From: Mesostigma viride
Taxonomy: Eukaryota > Streptophyta > Mesostigmatophyceae > Mesostigmatales > Mesostigmataceae
Direction of reading: 5' to 3'
DNA length: 64,000 nt
Assembly (NCBI GenBank): GCA_009746045.1
Contig: RPFO01002176.1
Location: forward strand, 321,501-385,500
Shown here: piece by piece, positions 53,091-62,546 of the stretch
Position numbering within the stretch: the stretch's first letter is position 1
How the letters are laid out: each line of letters begins with the position of its first letter
Notes under the pieces: generated by a model
The model's database searches: none
The model's input: only the letters and a program-made list of their open reading frames with translations
What the model was told of the DNA's origin: nothing
Program-made: the position numbers and the translations under genes

Positions 53091-54606
53091 ATATTCATTG
53101 AGAATGATAGATTACGGAGGTGAGATAGGCATGCAACATAAGGAAAAACCCGATAACTGGGAGAATAACCCTGAAGAAATTAATAGTAATCTGACACAGA
53201 CATCCAAGGATCACGCCAGCGGCACAAGGTACAACTAACTATACATCACAAAACTACACGCAGCAACAGCGCTGCCGGCCCACCATGCAGGCCTGGAAGG
53301 GATCTAGACCGCATGGGTCGCGACAAAGTCGGCCCGGGTGCGGCGGAATAACACATCAGCCACGGTGCGAGTGAGGGCGAGTGACAGACGCTGCCGCCAA
53401 TACGAGGACCACGTGCGGGCCGACCACGGGGCGGTCTGACCCTCGAGGTCGAGGCGGTCTTCACGGCGCTGGCAGCACTCGTGGAAAAACTCCGCTGTCT
53501 TGGGGCCCATGGCCCCGAACTCCTCAAGGACAAAGGGGATGACCCGGTGGGGCCCCACATTGCCGTAGGAGGCAAACTTGTCGCGCTCAGCCACAGCGGC
53601 AGCAGCGCCGGCATCCACAGCCGCCCGGAGGATGTGGCGACCGGAAAGCGGCCGAGCCACGGAGACATCGATGAGCAGGTGGCAACCCTGCCCGTCGTAG
53701 TCAAGCACGGTAATATCGGGGCGATGGTTGGGTGAGTAGAGGGCGGCCCCATCCGCGTCCTCGCACTTGATGGTGGAGTGGGGAAAGACCGACCGAACCA
53801 TGGCACACACCACCCGGAGGAGAGCGGTATGGAGATAGAGGAACCAGTTCTGGTTCTGTTGGCCACCCATGCACGCGATGTAGTGCGTCCCAGTAGTATC
53901 CAGAGCAAGCCCGCAGCTGCCGCAGGACGCACCCGCCGTGATGAGAGGTTGCGGGGCAAAGAGCTGGTGGCGGAGAGCGATGGCGTAAAGGGCCGGAACC
54001 AGTGTGAACAAAGGGCTCATGGGGAGGGCGCGCAGGAATGCAGACCCCACGCTCCCCTCAAGGGAAACGGAGTGAAGCCAAGCCTTCCCCTGATCGTTCA
54101 AGCTCGCATGCAGACCCATCCAGTCGGCACAGTGTAGTATACCCGCGTAGGTCTTTTGTTGTTTTTCATGAACGCAGGCAGGGAAGACACTAGGACTGAC
54201 GACAGTGGACACGCCGGGCGTGCCCCGGGGCAGGCGACGGTGGACGGCCTGAGCGGGGCGGACGAGGTCGCAAGCCTGCTGGATCCCGAGGTAAGAATCC
54301 TGCACAGCCTGCACAAAGGGGAAGGGGGATGGGGTGACCAAGTCGGGAATGGCGCTGACGGCGCTGGGGACCAACCGGCGGATCTCCGCCCAGGCCTGAG
54401 CAACAGAGCCAAGGAAGGCGGCGGGGGCGAGGCGGGCGGCGCGGGTGAGCCCACACCCGCCCATGCGGCAGGGGAGGGTGGCCAAGCGCATGGAGTGAGC
54501 TGGCAGGCTAGGGCCGGGGAGGAGCACCTGCAAGGCGGCCTGAATGCGCTCGTCATGGCCTTCCGCGGCAAGCCGCACCAAGTGGGGGGGAGCGCCACGG
54601 AGCCTT
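53091..54606 (-). mobile_element. RLE retrotransposon family B, 5'-truncated, frame intact
   Basis: Reading minus from 54606, coding runs to TAG/TGA at 53304: HLVRLAAEGHDERIQAALQV, a CCHC finger (CGSCGLALDTTGTHYIAC) and an endonuclease (HRPDITVLDYDGQGCHLLID). The 3'UTR ends CTATCATTCTCAATGAATAT at 53091. It lies tail to tail with family A at the shared ATATATATT. An AATATATATATT follows its truncated 5' end at about 54610. Confidence 0.85.
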
Positions 54607-54639
54607 TTAATATATATATTGTGTCTAGTATATATGTTG

Positions 54640-54890
54640 TGACTTTGTCGCGACCCACGCGGTCTAGATTCCTTCCAGGCCTGCATGGTGGGCCGGCAGC
54701 GCTGTTGCTGCGTGTAGTTTTGTGATGTATACTTAGTTGTACCTTGTGCCGCTGGCGTGATCCTTGGATGTCTGTGTCAGATTACTATTAATTTCTTCAG
54801 GGTTATTCTCCCAGTTATCGGTTTTTTCCTTATGTTGCATGCCTATCTCACCTCCGTAATCTATCATTCTCAATGAATATATATTGTGTA
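54640..54890 (+). mobile_element. RLE family B, 3' fragment
   Basis: It has only the last few codons (TTTGTCGCGACCCACGCGGTC) and the 3'UTR ending TCATTCTCAATGAATATATA. It is opposite in strand to 53091-54606 and joins the LINE 5'UTR at 54891. TAGTATATATG separates the two. Confidence 0.8.
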
Positions 54891-55129
54891 TTAGCTTCGG
54901 AAAATCATATCAGCGTGTGCGTCTTAGAAAGACGAAGCGATTGTGATATTCACAGCCGAATTTGGTGCCCAAACGTGAAAGTTATGAGCTCCGCCGTCAG
55001 CCCTGGCTGGGCTACCTCGTGGCTACCTCGTGGCTACCTCATTCAAGGTCATCAATTCTGACTATCCGGCATGGAGGGGGTTATTATGGGCGCACATGCG
55101 CGTAGGCCTCAGTGCCACGTGCTAAGCTA

Positions 55130-55620
55130 ATTAGCCTGATCGACTAATCTACACTACTGCATGCTATATTCCCTATAGACTGGGCTTGCTGGGGTGGCAG
55201 GGGGCGCCTGCCAGGGCTTGTGGTCGACGTGGATGACGTTCCCCCTCCAGTATACCGGTTTCCCGGCCCCCTGCGCACGCTGAGTCTGCCGGAGCTGCAA
55301 GGTAGGTCCGCCATAATAGATGCTGATGGCGAGGCCGCAAGAGCCGAGTGCACTATATCAACGCTTGAGTAGTGGCCTCGCTGCCTGGCAGGGGCGGGCG
55401 GAACTACAGCCGGAGCTGCAGGCAAATCTTCTTGGCTCATCGCAGCCGCCAGGCTGCGTTGCGTAGTCGAGCGTTTGCTCGTCATAATATTGCGTTTTAG
55501 CTTCGGAAAAATATATCAGCGTGTGCGTCCTAGAAAGACGAAGCAATTGTGATATTCACGGCCGACTTTGGTGCCCTTGAACGTCAAAGTTATGAGCTCC
55601 GCCATCAGCCATGGCTACCT
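55130..55620 (-). mobile_element. Internally deleted ORF1-only LINE
   Basis: Reading minus: 5'UTR (55620-55497), AATATT, ORF1 start MTSKRSTTQRSLAAAMSQED at 55485, then after a deletion the C-terminal codons (GKPVYWRGNVIHVDHK) and the 3'UTR. Here 5'UTR, AATATT and ORF1 ATG are directly joined. This shows the uninvaded arrangement that RLE elements have split at 39690 and 54890. A GGCTACCTCGTGGCT motif repeats on both sides. 55017-55129 is featureless. Confidence 0.7.
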
Positions 55621-55649
55621 CGTGGCTCGTGGCTCGTGGCATGCAGGGA

Positions 55650-56055
55650 TGTAAGCTATATCTAGGTCCTAGTTACAGGGTTGTGGGCACCACCGGGCCC
55701 GATCGATCGCAAAAGATGAATGCCATACGCGGTCACACGCGGAGCCCCCACAGACTTGCATGGGGGTGGTCTCGTTCATCACTACTTGAGTAGTCCATCT
55801 ATCCTTGCGTACCATCTGCCTCCATATTATAGACAAACCAGGAGGCTGCCCGGGTGTGAGCCTGTCACGTCTAGGGTAGCACATGTCCATGCCGAGTCTA
55901 TCACGAAAACTGAAGTCCACGGGTGGCGGCCCTGTAACTAGAGTCTTAGATAACTAGCTCCATCCATATCCCATCCCACTCGACTGTACTGAGGACTTAT
56001 GCTCACGTTAACGTTGTTACGTGTTCATTACATAAATGATTAATTAATTTAGACC
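55650..56055. mobile_element. LINE 3' end with inverted 5' part (twin-primed)
   Basis: 55650-55938 is the ORF2 C-terminus on the minus strand (FRDRLGMDMCYPRRDRLTPG; LSIIWRQMVRKDRW). 55943-56055 is the 3'UTR of the same subfamily on the plus strand (CTGAGGACTTATGCTCACG, ending TTAATTAATTT). In the collinear copy at 29489-30139 these two parts are adjacent on one strand. An inversion with the break at TAGATA(G)CT explains it. Confidence 0.7.
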
Positions 56056-56059
56056 TATT

Positions 56060-56880
56060 AGTCGCCAGGCTCCGTTTGCTCATTACCTACTGGCGCCGAT
56101 CGAAGGGCCTGGGCGAGCACCGCAAGCGCATGCTCTTCTTCATTCGAAGGTCCTCGTCCTCACCGCGGTGCTCACGCATGGCGCTGAGGCGTGGACACTC
56201 ACGGACACATTGGCGGCTAAGCTAGACGTCACGGTTTACAGGATGCTCCGACAGGTCCTGAAGGCTGAATGTAGGGTTTTCCTAGTGCTCATAGGTCATT
56301 AGCCTAGAGCCTGTGTATCAGGGTATGTATGCCTCGTATTTCGGATGAGATTAGGCAGCGTAGGATAGCATTTGTAGGATATCTTGCTCGCACCAGCCAG
56401 GTCGACACCGCCCTTGGTCTGGCCGGCCCCCAGCGGCTCGGCCAACCACTGCATGAGGGCGGCACATCTTGTTGACCTGGCCTGGCCCCAAGGACCGATT
56501 CCCAGGAAGCTAGGTCAAACCTGCCATGAACTACACCCAGATGTTGCTGGCCGACCTCGTGGTCCCAGCTCAGTTTGAACACCGCATCCACTCCTTCTCC
56601 CTATTTTGGACTGCCATGCAGAACAAGAAGCGGTGGCAGAAGATTGTCCAGGCTCACACGCCAGCCCCTGTGGGCAAGCCACCCCCCCCCAAGAGGAAGG
56701 GGCGTTTTGAGCTGAGTACATAGCGTAGTTAGGATTTTCTAGACTAGATAGCTTAGAGGTAGGTTAGTCCGATTACGTGGCTTCTCCCACCTCCACCCAT
56801 CCAACATGGAATATGTGCTACATGATCCCCCAACGGAGGCATGTTATAATTTAATGTTAATTTTTTTATTAGTCGAGGAA
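56060..56880 (+). pseudogene. LINE ORF2 C-terminus, third subfamily
   Basis: Plus-strand fragments: VLTHGAEAWTLTDTLAAKLD near 56180 (RT thumb), YQGMYAS near 56320, then NYTQMLLADLVVPAQFEHRI and a Lys-rich end (PPPPKRKGRF) to TAG at about 56721. Several stops and frameshifts. A 3'UTR with CCCCCAACGGAGGCATG and an AT-rich tail follows to about 56880. A related 3' fragment is at 49477-49934. Confidence 0.75.
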
Positions 56881-56899
56881 TTCATTGGTACAAAAAGAT

Positions 56900-57448
56900 G
56901 TAACTAATTCATGTAGCAAAACGTTTTTGAAGCTCAAGTAGATCAGGCACTAATGGTTCAGGTGCGCTCATAGAGACTACACGATCGCTCTCCTGCAACC
57001 TGGCGAGTTTCAGGATGCCATCCTGATCGTCGACGATTCATCAAGGCTTCTGATTCTGTCCTCTGGGCCGCTCTAAATTAATTAATTAGTTAAATCAACT
57101 CGTGCTCCAGTTGGGGAGTCATGTAGGGACCCTCTATGTCCGATGGATGGATGGATGGGTACACGCAATCTGATCGGTGTAATCTTAGTCATCTACAAAA
57201 ACAATCTAACTCTATATCTATGCTGCCCTCGACCCTAGGGGTCTTGTCTAGCATGCCTCCCGCGTTTGCAAACATGCGGGCGCTTCCGGGCCACTGGAGG
57301 GGGGCCGCTCTATGGGCTGTCCTTGCCGATCGCGCAGTCGCGCTCGCGCCCCCACGAGCCCCTGATTACTGTCATGCATCCGCACGCTGTATGAGGGGTC
57401 GACCACTTCGGTGCGCACTCAACATGGCGTTATCCCGCCATGTCCACT
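56900..57448 (+). pseudogene. LINE reverse transcriptase fragment, split by a small LINE
   Basis: Plus strand: LQPGEFQDAILIVDD near 57000, then FIKASDSVLWAAL, and after the insertion WAVLADRAVALAPPRAP and LYEGSTTSVRT-like codons near 57390. It matches positions about 145-210 of the RT at 45909-47552. It stops at the LTR edge (57449). Confidence 0.75.
57076..57301 (-). mobile_element. 226-bp LINE 3' end with TSD
   Basis: An 11-bp TSD, GGGCCGCTCTA, flanks it (57065-57075, 57302-57312). It holds only the last ORF2 codons, the GGAT-repeat 3'UTR, the CTCCAACTGGAG-type stem-loop (here ACTCCCCAACTGGAG) and a TTAATTAATT tail, on the minus strand. Confidence 0.85.
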
Positions 57449-58126
57449 TGTAACGAACCCAGATTTACACCTAAACCTGAGCTACGTCGCGAAAGATCAA
57501 CTGTGCCGGTAAGAGGAAGAATCAAGGTGGCCTAATGCAGATTGCGCTTCACGACTGGGGTCGTGAGATATCTGGCACCGCGACTTGATGCCAAGCTAAT
57601 TAATACACACTTATAATGGCTAGCAAGACCAATTACAAATGGATAAGTGCCCCAGGTTCAATGTGTAGGCTTCATCGCACTTTACATTCATCGAACCAAG
57701 AGGACGAGACTCTCGTCCTCGGACCAATTTCACCTAGGTCTGCCACCAAGCTGGCAAGTGGCGCCGACATGGCGCCGACCTTCCAGAGAATTACGAAGCA
57801 TGCAGTCCACACAAGATCCTCGGGTCGACATCGACCCTCGTCAGGCTACAGAATCCACGCATGAGTGCAATATCTCAACCAGCTATAAAGTACGCAGCGC
57901 GGCGCGACTGCACCGGCCCCTAGAAGATCGCATACATCAACCTAGGCCCAAAATAACTGGTCCGAATCACACAAACTATCATAATTCCATACAAAAGTCC
58001 TGACCAAGGGACAATTCCCAAATTAAGTCCCGAAATGAGTCCCAAAGTCCTACAGACTATGACAACAAGCCAAAATACATAATTTATTCCATTGTTGCGC
58101 CCGTTCCAAGGGTCGGGTTCGCAACA
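57449..58126 (-). mobile_element. LTR (3' LTR) of a minus-strand LTR retrotransposon, 678 bp
   Basis: It starts (minus) TGTTGCGAACCC at 58126 and ends GGGTTCGTTACA at 57449, a TG...CA LTR with a 12-bp imperfect terminal inverted repeat. A purine-rich tract (GGGGAGGGGGAGGAG, read minus) lies directly upstream at 58127-58141, as expected for the polypurine tract. No second LTR is in the window; the 5' LTR should lie beyond 64000 or is lost. It is inserted in a LINE RT fragment. Confidence 0.75.
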
Positions 58127-58141
58127 CTCCTCCCCCTCCCC

Positions 58142-59514
58142 AGGGGACGGTAGTCCCTACCGTCATGCACGTAATGACCAACAACGAAAGGGAGAAAGCA
58201 CACAACAAACATACTACTAACCACGCAGGGTTACTCTACTTGCCACGCAGGGCAAAATCAGATTGACCATAGGGGTACTATGTCCCAGCCCTTGTTCTCC
58301 AACGGGCCAGTAAAACCAATTCCCCCAAAACTCGCCAGACAAGGACAAGTCTTGACGTAGTCAACGTATCTCCCTACTATAGGCCGAAGGGAGGAAACCA
58401 GATCCTATCACGTGAGGGCTTTCGGGTTTTGACCACAGAAACTTCTCCGCGTGGGTTAACAGTCGCCTGAATGAACAGCTCGTTTGACTTTTTCGCCATG
58501 GCGGGGCTTCCATGACTAGAGACTGCTCCAGACGGCGGGGATATTCCCAGTACTGACGGTACAGGGCATCCATTGGCATTATATAGGTGTGGGGCGCTCC
58601 ACCTTGCCTGCTGGCTGTCTTCCCACCACGAAGTCATTCCTATAGTGTCCACCTTCCGACTCCCACGTTTGTCCTATCTACCGGGACCTTACACCAAGAA
58701 CCAGGTCCAGGTTGGCCTAAGGCCGGCTACCTACCCCATGCAGGTCAAGCATGACATTTCACGGTCGACTCAAGCAAAATAATACCGTGCCCTCATCACA
58801 TGAGGCACCACTGGAAACTGGAACAAATCACAGGGCAATGCACTGGGTGACTGGAAACTCCGGATCTCTGGACTGGAGCAACAATTAAGAACAGGAAACC
58901 CCATAATCCTTCCTGGAATCTCCCCCACTTCCCACAAATCCATCAATCTCCCTCTCACCGCCGCCCTCCCTGGCGACCGCGCTAGTGCAGGGCTGCGGCA
59001 GCATATAAAATTCCGCCAATGCTTATCACAACTGGGATAGTAATACGCGCGTGGCGAACACGTTGCGCGCGACCATGCACAGCTAGCTAGTGGCGCGGGC
59101 ACGCAATAACTGGGGTTCGCAACAGTGGTCCGCGGGGCGCGCACGTGCCATCATGTGACAGCGTTGTAAACGCCACAGCCGAGCAAAGGCAAAAATATGG
59201 ATCACCGCAGTCGTCATTAACGACTACGGGAGGTGCTCGCGTGCAGAACTGACCAATGCAGTCGATGCAGGGAGGACCACCAAGCTGAATCACGTCTTGC
59301 CTGTGCGGAGATGCGCGCGCAAGCGCTGAACTCGCCATCCCGTCTGCAAGACCCCTGATGTCGAGTCAACCACAGCGGAAGGCCACCTCCAGGTAAGGCA
59401 GAAGGCGGGGAGACCTCTGGGGCCTGCCCGTCGTTCCTATCTACGTTATTGGCCTCTGGGGCCGACGCGTCTGCATCTGCAGTGCAGGCGTCTGTTCTAC
59501 CTGGTTGACTAACT
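58142..59514 (-). other. LTR element interior without pol
   Basis: No reverse transcriptase, integrase or protease motif is visible in any frame between the purine tract and gag. TTGCGAACCCC near 59115 repeats the LTR start (TGTTGCGAACCC) and may be the edge of an internal LTR-derived piece. The lack of pol makes the element non-autonomous. Confidence 0.6.
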
Positions 59515-61738
59515 CTACTCCTCCCTTCCCCCTCGTCCGAAGATGTCGTCCGGGAAACGTATGAGCGAGAGGCACCAATGGCCCGCAGCTAGTTTGGTAG
59601 AATGACACAGGCACCAATACTCGCTGCGAACATCACGTCTCCCGGGGGAAGTGACCGTGTATACGTCGGCCTCCTCCGCCTCCTCTTGCTGGTCACGTGC
59701 CTGGTATAGGTACTCCGCCACGACCACAGGAGGGCCGAGAGGTTCCAGCGCACTGAGGGATCAAACCCGAGTGTGGGATCCCTCCCCTTCCCCAGGGGAC
59801 CGCGCGTCCGCGCGCTGGTCGTCGTCATCCGGGGGGCCTTGCTGGAACTTGTGGGCCCACGCTGGAACACGTGTGCGCGTCTTGAGTCGCGGGCAGTCCT
59901 TCTTGAGGTGTCCGATCTCGTTGCACCTGAAGCAGCGGGCCTTGGACACGTCGATGGTGTGTAGCTGTGTGGCGGGCACCTCATCGTCCTCGGATTCCTC
60001 CTCCCGGACGGGTTCAACTTCCCGTGGGCTGGCTGAGCCCTGGTGCGTGATGATGTCGGCCACTTGGAGAAGGTACTGCTGGACGGCGTGGATGTCAAGA
60101 TTCGCCCAGGGCACCTCCGCGTAGTGCTTCTTAACCTCGCCCAGGAGGTCAGGGTGAATAGCCTCCAGAAACCGAATCTTGTACTCGGTCCACGTCAGGT
60201 CGTCGGTCAGCCGCGCCGCAAAGGAGTCAAAGGTGGTGAGGAACTCCGCCAAGTCAGTGTTGCCTTGACGTAGGCAGCCGAACTCAAACCGCTCGGTCAG
60301 TCGATAGCCGGGAGGGATGAGCTTGCGCCGGATGCGCTCCAGCAGTTCCTCAACCGTCTGCGGGTATGACTGAGCCGCCACACTCTCGACGTTAAGCATC
60401 CCGACTACTGATGGGTCCATGCACTTCACCACCACGTACGGGATCAGCACCTTGTTAGCCAGCTGCCACTCGTTGTGTTCACACCATACTGTGTACAGCT
60501 GCTGCCACATACGAGCCCACTCGTCGATCTCGCGGGGACTCATGCCCGCGTGGAGCTTGGGCACCGCCTTGAAATCTGGCAGGGGCGGGGCCTTGACCGG
60601 CTCTCCCAGGGGCCCGCCCGTCTCGCAGTACGCGGGACTGGAAAAGGTGGGGGGCTGTTGGCGCCTCGCCCACACTTCATAATGGGACGGTCCATGGGAG
60701 GGGGCATACGGGGCAGACTCGCGCCGGGATACAAGAGCGTCCGCGCCGCGCCAAGCTGGATAGTCGCCAGTCCCACGTCGGGGCGCGTAGGCGTCAGATG
60801 GCCGCCGAAAGGCAAAGCGGTCCGACTCACGCCGCACGCGGACCGACGTGGGATGCTCGTAGCCAGGGTCGTCCAAGGGCAGCCGACTGAAGTTGACATT
60901 CGTGGGCGCGCTCCTGGCGGGTGTGTATGGTGGTACGGTGGGGAATGGGCTAGGAGGAGCGTGTCCATCGTCCCATGGGTCGCCATGGACGTAGGCCGAC
61001 GATCCTGGCGCTCTAGGCGGGGACCTGGACTCTCGCTCGTAAGACCCGAAGGATACCCGACGAGGGACCCGCCCGGGCTCCGGCCTCGACCCCCCCCGTC
61101 CACGCCCGGCCCATGCATGGGTCAGACGCGTGCTCCCGCGCGCGTACGTCGCCGGGTAGTACCGATCCATGCGAGCAGCAGGCGGGGGTACGAACGGAGA
61201 GCTGGCTGTTGAGCTACCTGCGTCCTCTACATCCTCTTCCTCCTGCGCATCTTCCACGGAAGGGGGTCGCTGCGTAGGAGGTACCCTGTCCCAGTTGCCC
61301 ATATGCTGGGTCAATAGCGTTCGCCGGCTGCTGCTGCGTCTGCTGTCGCTGTCGCTGCTGGTGCTGCTGCGGCTGTCGCGACGGCGGAGACTGCTGAGAC
61401 TGAGGCTGTCGCTGCGGCGACTGATGAGACAATTGCTGCCGCTGCGGCGACGGCTGAGGCACATGCTGTCGCTGCGGCGACTGCTGAGGCTGATCAAACC
61501 CTAGGGCAGCTTGTTCTATCTGCGACTCCAGAATAGTCTGCCGTTGTGCGGTAACCCTAGCGGTTGCACGATCGGATCTCCGGGAGCCTCTGGACGTGCT
61601 AGATCTTCTGGAACCCTGACTGGACGCGCTGGATCTTCTGGAACCCCGACTGGACGCGCTAGCCGCGTCTTCTTTCTCTCTATTGTCCTCTGGGGACTGT
61701 GCAGTACCTGTACCTCGCCTCCTATGCCTCCGGGGCAT
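59515..61738 (-). pseudogene. Retrotransposon Gag with CCHC zinc knuckle; frameshift and internal TGA
   Basis: It starts MPRRHRRRGTGTAQSPEDNR at 61738 with Ser/Arg repeats and a Gln-rich tract. A frameshift near 61310 moves to the frame that runs to 59761. That frame has a disordered Arg/Pro-rich head, a retrotrans_gag-like domain (DEWARMWQQLYTVWCEHNEW; CLRQGNTDLAEFLTTFDSFA) and a zinc knuckle CFRCNEIGHLKKDC near its end. TGA at 59761-59763 is followed in the same frame by about 80 more codons (VVVAEYLYQARDQQEEAEEA to GRGGREE, stop at 59515). CGA in place of TGA would fuse them, so it is either a readthrough site or a CpG mutation. Gag would form the particle and bind the RNA. Confidence 0.8.
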
Positions 61739-61740
61739 TT

Positions 61741-62530
61741 AGGCCGTTGTACCTTACCACACCGTACACTGCAAGCAACACCTCCCCAGTGAGAGAGAGA
61801 AAGAGAGATGACAACCGCGTAATGTATATATATACTTTAATAGTACTTATTACTGATATTAACTATTAGCTATTAACTATTAACACTAGGCTATGACCAG
61901 TAGTGCTATAGAGCTGCTGTATCAAACACTATCTAGTGCTTATTATGACCTAAAGGAGGTGCCCAGGTGGAGCTGCTCTAGTGCTCGCAACACATCATGT
62001 GCAGGTAGCTGTGTGAGATACCTAGTCTGGTGCAGCCCTTATGGGAGTAGTATATTATCCCTAATAGACTAACCTGCCTTTGTGATGAATACGTCTATAA
62101 CCTCCGTCATTATTACGTCTATTGCGAGAGGTTCCCATGAACTACCGATTAGGTATAAAGCAATATCACACGGTATTGAAGCATGAAATGCAGGAAGGGA
62201 AAGAAAAGGAGGACAGCCCACCCAGGATACCTCTACGTGCAGGTGACGTGCTCACAGCGAGAGAGAAACACAAGGCAGAAACAAAACGTTCACAAACAGT
62301 ACGAAGAACGTTGAGGTACAGCCACCGGCAACACAGTAAGGCAACGGCCAGCCGGTGACTACCCTCGAGCCGTAGGCAGCGTTGCCCTCTGGGGGTCCGC
62401 CCACGGCTCACGAACGTTGGCCTCTGGGGCAACGTGGGTACCAACAGTCACGAACATGAAATCGGACACGACATAAAACATATACCCCGTTGCTACGCGC
62501 GTGGGTAAGACAGGAAGGATAAGAAGGACT
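61741..62530. other. Probable 5' leader of the LTR element
   Basis: No ORF is supported. Features are GAGAGAGAGAAAGAGAG near 61792, TATATATATA near 61826, TAACTATT repeats near 61860-61880, and two TGGCCTCTGGGGC-like stretches (62420, also at 59450), which hint at a shared untranslated sequence. It ends at the (AT)n where the RLE element begins. Confidence 0.45.
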
Positions 62531-62546
62531 TATATGTATATATATT

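Larger units (their letters stand above)
49445..55016 (-). mobile_element. ORF1-only LINE (minus strand) with RLE cluster in its 5'UTR
   Basis: Reading minus: 5'UTR 55016-54892 (CCGTCAGCC complement, then the AATTCGG and GAAGCTAATAC segments), RLE insertions 54890-51497, ORF1 from ATG 51491 to about 50030, 3'UTR interrupted by 49477-49934, then the tail at 49445-49460 (shared TAATTAAGTAATTAAT). ORF2 is absent. ORF1 frames contain ASPEPKRSRPAEPTFEEYDF, a coiled coil and a C-terminal domain with several small indels. Confidence 0.7.
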
